A DNA stretch of 64,000 bases from Brevibacillus sedimenti (GTDB lineage: Bacteria > Bacillota > Bacilli > Brevibacillales > Brevibacillaceae). Below are positions 36,112-44,320 of the stretch, one piece after another. How positions within the stretch are numbered: the first letter of the stretch is position 1; every line of letters begins with the position of its first letter. The translations under genes and the position numbers were made by a program. The notes beneath the pieces are model-generated. The model was not told the origin of the DNA and made no database searches. It saw nothing but the letters and a program-made list of their open reading frames with translations. The stretch covers positions 2,187,501 to 2,251,500 of the forward strand of contig NZ_CP064048.1 in the NCBI RefSeq assembly GCF_020923495.1, given 5' to 3'.

Positions 36112-37196
36112 TCGCGCTGCGGCCGGTTCTCACCATCCTGATCGCGGCGGCAGGTGGCGCCGTTTTCACCCTGCTTCGTCTGCCGCTGCCCTGGCTGCTG
36201 GGACCGCTGGCAGCAACAGTCGTTTCGGTCATGCTGGGGTGTGACAGACTGTGGCTGCCTTCCTGGTTTCGCCGGATCGGCCTCTTGATCGTCGGCGTCG
36301 CGCTGGGCATGCGGATAACCCGGGACATTTGGGGGACCATGGCAGATCACATCGGGATGATGCTGGCAGCCACGCTCGTGACGATCCTGTTCGGCCTGAT
36401 GCAGGCCTGGGCGATCCACAAACTGTACCAGGTGGACGCGATCACGTCCATTTTCAGCAACATCCCCGGCGGGCTCTCGGAAATGTCCACGATCGGCAGG
36501 GAGCAGGGCGGTAACCTGCAGATTATTTCCCTGTTCCACTCCATTCGCATCGTCACGGTTGTGTTCGTGACGCCGTTCGTCGTGATGACGCTGTCCCACA
36601 AGGCCAACCTGCTGCCGGTACAACCCGCAAGTCAGACGGTCGGCTGGATGCAGGCGGCGGTGTTTTTGGCCGCCGGAGCGCTGGGAGCGGTGGCAGCCGC
36701 CCGTTTGAAGTTCCCGGCGCCGTATTTCCTGGGTCCGCTTTTGACGGCGTCATTGGTGTCCTTTGCGCTTTCGATGACAGGCGGCACTGCCGGTGCGGGC
36801 ACGCCGGCCCTGTCCGGCCTCGTCGTGAAAGGCGCCCAGCTTTTGATCGGGGCGGGGATCGGCATTGAATTCAGGCGGGAGGAGATTCGCACCTACCGCA
36901 GGCTGCTGGTGCCTTCGCTGGCCGCGTCTTTGCTGCTGACCACCCTGACGTTCGCGCTGGCCTTCCTGCTGTCGTATGCCACGAGCATCGACCTGCTTAC
37001 CGGCATGCTGGCGACAGCGGCCGGCGGCGCAGCAGAAATGAGTCTGACTGCCCTGGCGATCGGTGCCGACCCGCTGCTGGTGACGGCCTTTCAGCTCTTT
37101 CGCGTATTGTTTATCGTCACCGTCTTCTCGTTTTCCATCCGCTGGTTTCTGAAACGGCGCGGATTGTGTGAAACGGCAAACAGGCAGGCGCGCTGA
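36108..37196 (+). CDS. AbrB-family (PF05145) membrane protein
   Basis: 362 residues in two similar halves, each with several membrane helices and Gly-rich loops (NIPGGLSEMSTIGREQGGNL in the first, AAGGAAEMSLTALAIGADP in the second). The family is often mislabelled as ammonia monooxygenase or AbrB regulator. Its repeated NxPGGxxEM-like motif suggests a transporter. Its 4-base overlap with citT ties it to the citrate regulon, so tricarboxylate or related transport is a reasonable but unproven guess. Confidence 0.82.
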   Translation: MIALRPVLTILIAAAGGAVFTLLRLPLPWLLGPLAATVVSVMLGCDRLWLPSWFRRIGLLIVGVALGMRITRDIWGTMADHIGMMLAATLVTILFGLMQAWAIHKLYQVDAITSIFSNIPGGLSEMSTIGREQGGNLQIISLFHSIRIVTVVFVTPFVVMTLSHKANLLPVQPASQTVGWMQAAVFLAAGALGAVAAARLKFPAPYFLGPLLTASLVSFALSMTGGTAGAGTPALSGLVVKGAQLLIGAGIGIEFRREEIRTYRRLLVPSLAASLLLTTLTFALAFLLSYATSIDLLTGMLATAAGGAAEMSLTALAIGADPLLVTAFQLFRVLFIVTVFSFSIRWFLKRRGLCETANRQAR

Positions 37197-37240
37197 GGAA
37201 GCGTGCCCGCCTTGCTGTTGGGGGAATAGGGCAGCGGCCT

Positions 37241-38068
37241 TTAGAAAAATTCCGCGGTTCCCGCCAGATTGATCATCGCCCGCATGGTTTTGTACAGGTC
37301 GTGCTGATCGGCGGCAGTGTAATATACCGTGCAGCTTTCCATTTCGTACCGGGTGCCGGGAACGATCGCGGCCATCTCTGCCTGACCGGCATGGGTGAAC
37401 TCGATGGCCAGTTCCAGCGGTGTCGTGACGGTGAGCGGCGCAATCTGCTCGACTTTAGACAGGGCCAGCCTGGTCTGCCGCTTCAGTTCGGCAGTCGCCT
37501 CCTCGCGGGACAGGCAAAGGGCGGCTGTGCGGGATACCGCCTGTTTGACCACGGCGGTACAGATGTCGGGGATGAGCGCCTTCGCCTCTTCCGCGATCAG
37601 GTTGTCCCCCGACACGAGACAGACAGGCACGCCGTACAAGCCGGCGTAGACGGCGTTGAAGCCGAATTCTCCCACCACCATGCCGTTGATGTACATGTTG
37701 CGAACACAGCCTGACATCGTGTGGCTGAGGACGCCGGGTACCCCCTGCCGCGTGTGATAGCCGATGAAGAAGGCGGCGTCATAGCTATCGTCCAACCCCT
37801 GCATCATCGAAAAGTTGCGGGGGGAGCCGGCCAACAGTCTCGCCTGGGGATGCAGCGACTCCCACAGGATGTTGTTCATGGTATTGTGGCTGTCCGCCAC
37901 CACGATTTCCGTTGCGCCCCACTCCAGAGCGGCTTCGATGACAGCATTGGCGTCGTCCGTCATGAACTGGCGGCCGCGCTGGTAGTTGACTCCGGCGTTC
38001 GGATTGATGTAGCTGGTGTCGACAATGCCGGAGATGCCTTCCATGTCGACGGAGAGAAACAGTTTCAT
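37241..38068 (-). CDS. dppA: D-aminopeptidase DppA (M55 family)
   Basis: Zinc peptidase that removes N-terminal D-amino acids and forms a decamer in B. subtilis. 275 residues, close to the known 274. Metal ligands in LFLSVDMEGISG (Asp, Glu), VADSHNTMNN (His) and GYHTRQG (His); GDNLIAEEAKALIP is also conserved. ATG 38068 (MKLFLSVDMEG) is favoured by family alignment and by AAAGGA upstream; ATGs at 38077 and 38089 add up to 7 residues. No dpp transporter genes are adjacent. Confidence 0.9.
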   Translation of the reverse strand: MKLFLSVDMEGISGIVDTSYINPNAGVNYQRGRQFMTDDANAVIEAALEWGATEIVVADSHNTMNNILWESLHPQARLLAGSPRNFSMMQGLDDSYDAAFFIGYHTRQGVPGVLSHTMSGCVRNMYINGMVVGEFGFNAVYAGLYGVPVCLVSGDNLIAEEAKALIPDICTAVVKQAVSRTAALCLSREEATAELKRQTRLALSKVEQIAPLTVTTPLELAIEFTHAGQAEMAAIVPGTRYEMESCTVYYTAADQHDLYKTMRAMINLAGTAEFF

Positions 38069-38230
38069 CGGGCCCATCCTTTCTCGCATGATTCCGAATT
38101 ATTTCACTTCTATGAAAGCAGATTGTCTTGCCAAAGGCAACAAAGTATGCCAGCAGACCTCCGAGTCTTCGAGACGAGAGGAGATTCTTTTGATAGAGTC
38201 AATTCAGCAAGTCCCGGTAATAAGTATAAC

Positions 38231-38260
38231 AAACGCCCGAACGTCTGCATTCGGGCGTTT
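38231..38260 (-). terminator. Terminator of the minus-strand glycosyltransferase
   Basis: AAACGCCCGAA and TTCGGGCGTTT form an 11-bp perfect stem 21 bases beyond the stop codon; the minus strand continues GTTATACTT. Confidence 0.75.
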
Positions 38261-38281
38261 GTTGCCGTGTTTCCAGTTTCT

Positions 38282-39415
38282 TTACACCAGCCGCTGGTAC
38301 AGCGCCAGGGTGCATTCCGCCATGCGCTCGATGGTAAAGGTGTCTTCTGCCGTTCGCAGGGCGTTTTCGACGAGTGTTTCGCGCAGCTCGGGCGATTGAT
38401 GCAGCTCCTGCATGGCCCGGCTCAGCCGCTCGACGTCGCCCGGTTCCACCGTCAGACCGGTTACCCTGTCCTTGACAAACTCCTTGACGCCCCCGACGTT
38501 GCTGGCGATGACCGGCACTTCCGAGGCCATCGCTTCGATGAGCGTGTAACCCAGTCCCTCGTAGAGAGAAGAGTGGACAAACGCGTCACAAGCATGCAGG
38601 CAGGCGGGGATGTCCTGGCGGAAACCGGCGAACCGGACCTTGTCCTCCAGGCGGTGTTCGCGCACCTTCGTTTCCAGCAGCGCTCGCTCCGGACCGTCCC
38701 CCACCATGACGAGGCGGACGTCCTCTGTGCCGGGATTCCGCGTCAGCTGGGCAAACGCGTCGATCAGGTGTGGAAGCCCTTTTACCGGGACGAACCGGGC
38801 GACTGTGGAGAACAAAAACGCCTCTTCGGGGATGTTCCACTCCGCGCGCAGCCGCTTCCGGTCCTCGACGCGCCGATGCGTCTGCCGGTAGGGGGCCAGG
38901 TCCATGCCGTTGTAGATGATGCTGATGCGGTCTTTAGGCACTCCCTCTTGCCGCAAAATGTCTGCAAGTGCGCCGCTGATTGCCACAAAGTGTCGGTTCC
39001 ATCGGCGGGTGGACCGTTCCATCATCGTGACGGCGGCGTACGCCAGTGGATGGACGTAGTCGTAGCGGAGGTGGCTGTGTACGGTCGTGACCAGTACAGG
39101 GCCGGTTCCGCGCACGGCCAACCGGGAAAAAAAGTTTGCTTTTACGCCGTGGGTATGTACAATGTCCGGTTGATAGCGGCGAAACGTGTCGCGCAGCGCC
39201 TGCAGCAGGCGCACGTCGAAGCGGCCGAACCTGTCCAGCGGGATGACGGAGACGCCGGCCTTGCGCAGCTCGTCGGCGAACAGGGAGTTGTAAAAGCAAA
39301 CGACCGCCACGTCCACTGCTTCCTGCGGCAGGGAGGTGACCAGGTTGAGAATATGCTGTTCCGCTCCGCCAAATTCCCCCCCGCCAATGACGTGGAGGAC
39401 TCGTAATTTGCTCAT
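38282..39415 (-). CDS. GT4-family glycosyltransferase
   Basis: 377 residues with the GT-B fold of family GT4. The N-terminal acceptor domain has HVIGGGEFGGAEQHILNLV and DIVHTHGVKANFFSRL; the C-terminal donor domain has ARFVPVKGLPHLIDAF, LVMVGDGPER and the E-x7-E motif in HSSLYEGLGYTLIEAMASEVP. It probably adds a sugar to a lipid-linked surface glycan. The start is ATG 39415. A leader of about 290 bases precedes it (see 39416-39704). Confidence 0.92.
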   Translation of the reverse strand: MSKLRVLHVIGGGEFGGAEQHILNLVTSLPQEAVDVAVVCFYNSLFADELRKAGVSVIPLDRFGRFDVRLLQALRDTFRRYQPDIVHTHGVKANFFSRLAVRGTGPVLVTTVHSHLRYDYVHPLAYAAVTMMERSTRRWNRHFVAISGALADILRQEGVPKDRISIIYNGMDLAPYRQTHRRVEDRKRLRAEWNIPEEAFLFSTVARFVPVKGLPHLIDAFAQLTRNPGTEDVRLVMVGDGPERALLETKVREHRLEDKVRFAGFRQDIPACLHACDAFVHSSLYEGLGYTLIEAMASEVPVIASNVGGVKEFVKDRVTGLTVEPGDVERLSRAMQELHQSPELRETLVENALRTAEDTFTIERMAECTLALYQRLV

Positions 39416-39704
39416 GACAATCCACCCAAACCTTTATGACAAACCCTCTATCGAAAGCATTCACATCAGTCCGTTCTTCGGTAGAGGTAGATTTCTGCCG
39501 GATCAGCCAGCAGCACCGGGAAGTTACCTGCATGCTGATCCTGTAAGAAAACCCACCCGGCCATAGCATACGCTTCCCCCACTCAATGGTTGACGCTGTG
39601 TCGAGCAGGGTCCCTTGCTTCGCCGGGCGGGGCTCTCCAACCAATCGTGCAACACTGCCGTCGCGACGTGAAAGATCATCTCTTCCTGATTTGAAAACAA
39701 AGCC
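39416..39704 (-). promoter_or_regulatory. Long 5' leader of the minus-strand glycosyltransferase, copy 1 of an unidentified element
   Basis: The minus-strand promoter at 39711-39739 predicts a leader of about 290 bases without a credible gene. Blocks shared with copy 2 (41536-41815, plus strand) occur in the same order: GAGAGCCC (39637-39630), AAGCA, AGCGTCA (39597-39591), GCGTA...ATG (39573-39561) and AAGAACGGA (39478-39470). It matches no riboswitch or T-box known to me. It could be a regulatory RNA leader or a decayed mobile element. Confidence 0.5.
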
Positions 39705-39710
39705 ATTCTC

Positions 39711-39739
39711 ACTATAGCAGATGACTGGTGGATTCGCAA
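39711..39739 (-). promoter_or_regulatory. Minus-strand promoter of the glycosyltransferase leader
   Basis: Minus strand: TTGCGA (39739-39734), a 17-base spacer, TATAGT (39716-39711). Its -35 overlaps the -35 of the divergent plus-strand promoter. Confidence 0.7.
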
Positions 39740-39762
39740 TAAGACTGGACTTGTGGTATCTT
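39733..39762 (+). promoter_or_regulatory. Plus-strand promoter of the second glycosyltransferase
   Basis: TTCGCA (39733-39738), an 18-base spacer and an extended -10 TGGTATCTT ending at 39762. Confidence 0.55.
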
Positions 39763-39809
39763 GGTGAAGGAGCATTACGAGAATGGACAAAAACGAGGAA
39801 GGTATCCCA

Positions 39810-41156
39810 ATGAAGACCCGCAGTGTATTGATCATCTGTTACATATTCCCGCCGATCGGCGGAGGAGGCGTGCCGCGGCCGTTAAAAATGGCCAAATACC
39901 TGGGCGAGTTTGGGTGGAAGGTGCACGTACTGACTGTTGACCCTGTCTACCACGCTACATTGGACCCGTCCCTTTTAGCGCAGGTGCCGGCCGACGTGAC
40001 GATACACCGCGCCAAGGAGTGGCCCTTGCTGCCGCGACGGGGCGGGGGTGCTGCCCCTGCTGCCGGAGGAGAGGCTGCTTTGGCCCGACGTTCCCTGACA
40101 GCGACGCTCAAGCAGCAGGCGGTCGGTTTGTTGAAAAAAGTGAAACCGTACCTGCTGATCCCCGACGACCAGATCCTTTGGCTGCCCAACGCTTTGAAGC
40201 TGGGACGGGAGATCATCCGCCGGGAAAAAATCGATGTAATCTTTTCCACCTCCGGCCCCGTGACCAATCACCTCGTCGCCCGCCGACTCGCCCGCGAGTT
40301 CGGGGTAAAATGGGTGGCTGATTTCCGCGATCCCTGGACGCAAAACATGCATTCGTCGGGGATCGCCTGGCGGGAGCGGCTGGAGGAGCGCATGGAAGCG
40401 GGTGTGATGGCAGAGGCTGACGCCATCACCACGGTGACGGCCACATTTGCCGAGAACTTCCGCAAAAAACACGGCAGCCGCATTCGCCGTCTGGAGCTGA
40501 TCTACAACGGCTTTGACCAGGCAGATTTCGTCGGCCTCACGCCTGAGTATACCGCGCCCGGCAAGTTTCACGCCGTCTACGCCGGCATTTTGTATCAGAA
40601 GCGCAACCCGCGCCTGCTGCTGCGGGCGATCCGTGAGCTGATCGACGCGGGAGAGGTGGAGCGCGAGGACCTGCAGCTCAGTTTTGCCGGCGTGTTTGAC
40701 TATCCGGGTTATTCGGAAAACCGGGACTGTGTGGAGGCGTTGGGATTGAGCGACGTCGTCCGCGTGCTCGGCAACCTGCCGCACAAACAGGCGCTCGGCC
40801 TGATGAAAGGAGCAGATGCGCTTCTGCTGATCGGGGACGTTTCGCCGGACGCCGGAGCGTACATCCCCGGCAAGCTGTACGAGTACATGGGCATTGGCAA
40901 GCCGATCCTCGCCCTGAACAAGGCGGGGGAGGCAACGCAGATTATTGAGGCATTCCGCCTGGGCCAAGTGGCCGACCCGGAAGACAAGGAAGCCGTCAAG
41001 CAGGCGTTTCTGAAGCTGTACCGCGAGTGGAAGGAGCGGGGAGCGGCCGGCGCGGCGGAACGTGACGACGACTTTGCCGAACGGGTCAAGCCGTACGAAC
41101 GGCGTGAACAGGCCCGCCAACTGGCTGAATTGATGAACGAACTGGTCGGACAATGA
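39810..41156 (+). CDS. Glycosyltransferase, GT4-like
   Basis: 448 residues in a GT-B fold. N-terminal half: VLIICYIFPPIGGGGVPRP and WVADFRDPWTQN. C-terminal half: IYNGFDQADF, AVYAGILYQKRNPRLLLRAI and YIPGKLYEYMGIGKPILALN. This FPP-GGGG-RP / DFRDPW type is common in surface-polysaccharide clusters. ATG 39810 follows GAGGAAGG by 7 bases; ATG 39783, behind GAAGGAG, is a possible longer start. Inverted copies of an unidentified element lie on both sides. Confidence 0.9.
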   Translation: MKTRSVLIICYIFPPIGGGGVPRPLKMAKYLGEFGWKVHVLTVDPVYHATLDPSLLAQVPADVTIHRAKEWPLLPRRGGGAAPAAGGEAALARRSLTATLKQQAVGLLKKVKPYLLIPDDQILWLPNALKLGREIIRREKIDVIFSTSGPVTNHLVARRLAREFGVKWVADFRDPWTQNMHSSGIAWRERLEERMEAGVMAEADAITTVTATFAENFRKKHGSRIRRLELIYNGFDQADFVGLTPEYTAPGKFHAVYAGILYQKRNPRLLLRAIRELIDAGEVEREDLQLSFAGVFDYPGYSENRDCVEALGLSDVVRVLGNLPHKQALGLMKGADALLLIGDVSPDAGAYIPGKLYEYMGIGKPILALNKAGEATQIIEAFRLGQVADPEDKEAVKQAFLKLYREWKERGAAGAAERDDDFAERVKPYERREQARQLAELMNELVGQ

Positions 41157-41278
41157 AAATGAGGCATGAACCTCTCAGTGTGTAGACAAAGTCCGTGGCG
41201 CATGGGTGATCGGGCTCGCTCGTTCTCTTGACGACCAGCAAAGAAGTGAATGATGTCCGCTTCAAAACGCGACGCGGG

Positions 41279-41334
41279 CAGGGGGCAAACATCTGGGTAG
41301 TTCGATGAAGTGAGACTTGTGCCCCCTGTTTTTT
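41279..41334 (+). terminator. Terminator after the plus-strand glycosyltransferase
   Basis: CAGGGGGCA (41279-41287) and TGCCCCCTG (41320-41328) form a 9-bp perfect stem, with TTTTTT at 41329-41334. Confidence 0.85.
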
Positions 41335-41495
41335 CCCGCGTCTTTCGTTTTTCCGCTGAGCAGGTCGTCAAAGGAGCTCGCTTGGCCCATCACTCTATGC
41401 CATCTACTTTTTCTCCACCTTCGGTTGATGAATGTGCAGGCCTTCCGGCCTGGAAATGATGGAAGATCGTTTCCTTGCGGACACTCAATAAAAAA

Positions 41496-41554
41496 CAGTT
41501 TGTCTTCAGTCTGAGAGGCGATGAATTTGACTCTTTCAGAATGAAGACAAACTG
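41496..41554 (-). terminator. Orphan minus-strand terminator / inverted repeat
   Basis: CAGTTTGTCTTCA (41496-41508) and TGAAGACAAACTG (41542-41554), 13 bp perfect, with a nested CTGA/TCAG stem in the loop. On the minus strand it is followed by TTTTTT (41495-41491 and on), so it looks like an intrinsic terminator for leftward transcription, yet no leftward gene ends here. Confidence 0.6.
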
Positions 41555-41815
41555 ATTGTACCGAAGGAGAATCACGTTTCCAGGCAGAGCGACTTGAGAG
41601 CCCTACCGAGCAAAGCAGCGATTTGCGGGAAAAAGGAGCGTCACCTTTGAATCGGTTGCGTAGCGATGCGGCTTTGGCGATCCCCCGCAAATCGATGCGG
41701 AGCGTGTAGTTTGTGCTTCCCTGCTGGGCATTGACTGGGCCCCGCCGGACGCGAGCATTAGCTTGTGTTCAGTGGGTAAAGAACGGAGTGGATGACGGAA
41801 GCGTGTTCTCCTCGC
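41536..41815 (+). repeat. Copy 2 of the unidentified leader-like element
   Basis: The plus strand carries the blocks of copy 1 in the same order: GAAGGAGAATCACGT (41563-41577), GAGAGCCC (41596-41603), AAAGCA, AGCGTCA (41637-41643), GCGTAGCGATG (41658-41668) and AAGAACGGA (41779-41787). Spacing GAGAGCCC to AGCGTCA is 41 bases here and 40 in copy 1. A perfect 11-bp inverted repeat, CGATTTGCGGG / CCCGCAAATCG (41619-41694), encloses the middle. No glycosyltransferase follows it. The 41157-41879 interval holds no gene that I can support. Confidence 0.5.
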
Positions 41816-41841
41816 AACGGCCATTTTGCCTACAAACAGAA

Positions 41842-41868
41842 AGAGGCGATAGATTCGCCTCTTTTTTA
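41842..41868. terminator. Terminator downstream of the lipoprotein operon
   Basis: AAGAGGCGA / TCGCCTCTT stem with T-runs on both sides; it serves the minus-strand operon ending at 41880. Confidence 0.8.
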
Positions 41869-41879
41869 TGTGCGCTTGT

Positions 41880-42692
41880 TTAGTACAGCAGATACTTTTC
41901 CACTTCTTCCGGGTCCTTGATCTGGATTCCCGGGTCGTTGTACTTGTAAAACTGGAAGAACACCTGCTGGTCCATCGTGCCTCCTTCCGGCATCGGCAGG
42001 ATGATCCAGGTCTCGAACTGATGGATCAGCCGGTCGTCCTTGCCGAACCAGAAAGTGGTCTTGATCGTGGAATCCTTTAGAACGGCCGCCATGTCCGGGC
42101 GGTCGGCCACCTGCTGGCGCAGCGGCTCAAACAGCGGACTCTTGCTCGCCGCCAGCCAGTCTGCGCCGGTCATTTTCACTTCAAACGGGACGCAAACCGT
42201 GCCGTACACTTTTTCTTCTTTTAACTGTACCGCCTGTTCCATAAACGGCAGCCAGTCGTCAAAACCGGCCAGCACGTCAAACGGAAGCGGGGTTTCCCGA
42301 GCAGTCATCCAGGCATCGCCGACCCGGATGTACCGCTTGTCACCGATACGGTAATACTGATAGTCCTGGCGGGCAATCCGCGCATCCACATTGTATCCGT
42401 TTGGCTGTACGACGGCCCCGTTAAACATGCTGGTTGTGGTGCGGTTCATAATGGTCTTGACGTGGCCTTTGTACCAGAACTTTTGTGCGTCCTTGTCCGT
42501 TTTCGCACGTTCCAGCGCTGTCTTCAGCCACTCGCTCGCCGACTCGGTCTGCTGCGGGGCCGTCTTTGCCGAGCTCGTGCCGTAATTGGTGGAGGCGAAC
42601 GACTTGGGCCCCGACTCGTAGGTGCATCCGGTCAAGAGCAGGGTGGCAGCGAGCGCAGACAGGGTAAGCATTCCTACGGTTCGTTTACGCAT
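41880..42692 (-). CDS. Putative lipoprotein of the O-antigen-ligase operon
   Basis: 270 residues with a lipoprotein signal: MRKRTVGMLTLSALAATLLL then TGC, Cys23. The mature part (KFWYKGHVKTIMNRTTTS, YYRIGDKRYIRVGDAW, TIKTTFWFGKDDRLIHQF) has the beta-rich look of LolA/LppX-like lipid-binding domains (DUF6612-like). I do not know a specific function. It overlaps the upstream membrane gene by 8 bases, so the two are co-translated and probably work together at the outer membrane face. Confidence 0.75.
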   Translation of the reverse strand: MRKRTVGMLTLSALAATLLLTGCTYESGPKSFASTNYGTSSAKTAPQQTESASEWLKTALERAKTDKDAQKFWYKGHVKTIMNRTTTSMFNGAVVQPNGYNVDARIARQDYQYYRIGDKRYIRVGDAWMTARETPLPFDVLAGFDDWLPFMEQAVQLKEEKVYGTVCVPFEVKMTGADWLAASKSPLFEPLRQQVADRPDMAAVLKDSTIKTTFWFGKDDRLIHQFETWIILPMPEGGTMDQQVFFQFYKYNDPGIQIKDPEEVEKYLLY

Positions 42693-44316
42693 GGCGAACC
42701 CTCCTTGCGATCCCGTAGCCGATCAATCCGGCAAACAGGAGGATGACGAGCGGCACTACGGGCACGTTGTGCTGCTTGAACACGATGAGGCGGTGCTTGT
42801 CGTAGATGGTGGCGACGATTTCATTTTCCTTGTCGCCGTCGATGTCACCCACCTGCACGTTTAAAAGCGGCAGGTAGATGCGCCAGGTCTGCTTCAGTCC
42901 GTCCGGGGTGTAGCGGTACCCGGACAGGTAACGGGAGTCGGTGGTGCTCACCCAGCTTTTCGCCATGGCGACGATTTCCGGCTCTGTGCTAGATCCGATC
43001 GGAGCGTAGTTGGTGAAGCGGAAGCTGCGATCGCCTTCCTCGCTTGCCCAGAGGATTTCCCAGGTGCCGTTTTGCTTCGCTTTCAGGATGTAGGACGGAC
43101 TGTTGGCCACCAGCAGTTCATCGGCTCCGTCCTTGTCCAAATCGGCCGGGATGAATTCCGCGGTTGCCAGCGGCATTTCCTTGCGCGTCAGGGAGTACGC
43201 CTCCACGGCGGTGCCGTCCGGTTCTACAGCCATGACGCTGAGGTGTTCGCCCATGATGATAAGCCCCTCGCGACCGTCCGGCAGCTTCATCGTGCCAATC
43301 AGCTTGGTTGCCTTGGTCGTGGCGACAAACGGCCTGCCTTCATACGTGCCGCTCAGCAGCCCCTCTTTGATCGAGACATCGCGGTACTTCTCGCCGATCG
43401 CGCTGCGCACGTCCAGGCCGCCGTCGTTTTCCGCCAGCTTGTCCCCGATGATTTGCATGTCCAACAGCAGGGCGCGATTCGGAGCGGTTCCCACCTGCAG
43501 CATCGCTTCCGCGTAGGATTGGCGCTGCACGTTTGGCAGCAGTTGGCCGTCTTTCATTGTGTAGTACGGGAAGCCCGGGTAGTCTGTCGGCATTTGCTCC
43601 TTGATTTTAGCCATCGTCTCCGCCGCGATTTGGTCGTTGGGCATGCGCACCAGCTTGCCGTCTTTCCAGGTGAGCACGTACAGGGAGATGGGTTCGGCCT
43701 TCAGATGCAAAAGTTTGTCGGCGAGCTCCTTCCGCTCTGCTTCCGTCTCCGGCTTTTTCGGCTTTTCTTCCGGCAGGGGCAACTCCTCGGCGTTGCCGTA
43801 CGTGATGATCTCCTGCTTGCCGTCTCCGTCCACGTCGTAGAGGATGACGGGGAAGTAATCCACCCAGGCTCCGTTGTAAAGGCGTTCCGATTCATACTTC
43901 AGCGTGAAGTGGCTGAGCGCGGCCAGGTTGTCCCGGTGGAAGCTGACGTTGGTCAGCACGGCGACGAGCACCAGCGCGATGACAGATGACCAGCTCAGAC
44001 GGCCGTACCATTTGGCAATCAGGGCGATGACTCCGCTCGCCACCGCTCCGCCGATCAGCACGGCGGCGAGCGATTTCACGTCTACGTGAGCGAGGGCACG
44101 GTCCAGCAGCAAAAAGCCGAGCGTAAAGACGACTACCTGCCGCCGTTCGTCCGGATGTACCAGGACATATAGGAAACCGAGCAGCGGCAAAAAGACGATC
44201 AGGGCGATCCAGGAGAGGTCCAGGAACGCCGGTTTGACCAGAATGTGATAGATGAGGAACAGGGCGATTGCGTACAGCGCCCAGTTCACGGCTGACAATA
44301 CACCATTGCGGCGCAT
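42685..44316 (-). CDS. Membrane protein with FG-GAP/VCBS-like repeats
   Basis: 543 residues. Several N-terminal membrane helices (ALYAIALFLIYHILVKPAFL through SWSSVIALVLVAVLTNVSF), then a large external domain with calcium-type repeats DVDGDGKQEIITYGN, DLDKDGADELLVANSP and DIDGDKENEIVATIYDK (FG-GAP blades), and a C-terminal membrane helix (VPVVPLVILLFAGLIGYGIA). ATG 44316 follows AAGGTGGTGAG. It starts 4 bases after the ligase-like gene ends. Role unknown; the arrangement suggests a surface sensor or scaffold tied to glycan polymerisation or anchoring. Confidence 0.8.
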   Translation of the reverse strand: MRRNGVLSAVNWALYAIALFLIYHILVKPAFLDLSWIALIVFLPLLGFLYVLVHPDERRQVVVFTLGFLLLDRALAHVDVKSLAAVLIGGAVASGVIALIAKWYGRLSWSSVIALVLVAVLTNVSFHRDNLAALSHFTLKYESERLYNGAWVDYFPVILYDVDGDGKQEIITYGNAEELPLPEEKPKKPETEAERKELADKLLHLKAEPISLYVLTWKDGKLVRMPNDQIAAETMAKIKEQMPTDYPGFPYYTMKDGQLLPNVQRQSYAEAMLQVGTAPNRALLLDMQIIGDKLAENDGGLDVRSAIGEKYRDVSIKEGLLSGTYEGRPFVATTKATKLIGTMKLPDGREGLIIMGEHLSVMAVEPDGTAVEAYSLTRKEMPLATAEFIPADLDKDGADELLVANSPSYILKAKQNGTWEILWASEEGDRSFRFTNYAPIGSSTEPEIVAMAKSWVSTTDSRYLSGYRYTPDGLKQTWRIYLPLLNVQVGDIDGDKENEIVATIYDKHRLIVFKQHNVPVVPLVILLFAGLIGYGIARRVRHA

Positions 44317-44320
44317 GGAC

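Noticed and set aside
37721..39406. A 561-residue plus-strand frame spanning dppA and the glycosyltransferase
   Set aside because: It is antisense to two well-supported genes and crosses their terminator. Its sequence is low in recognisable motifs.
39416..41880. Composite transposon or invertible cassette around the glycosyltransferase gene
   Set aside because: The flanking inverted elements are diverged, there is no transposase or recombinase frame, and no target duplication was seen. Kept only as two related elements of unknown nature.
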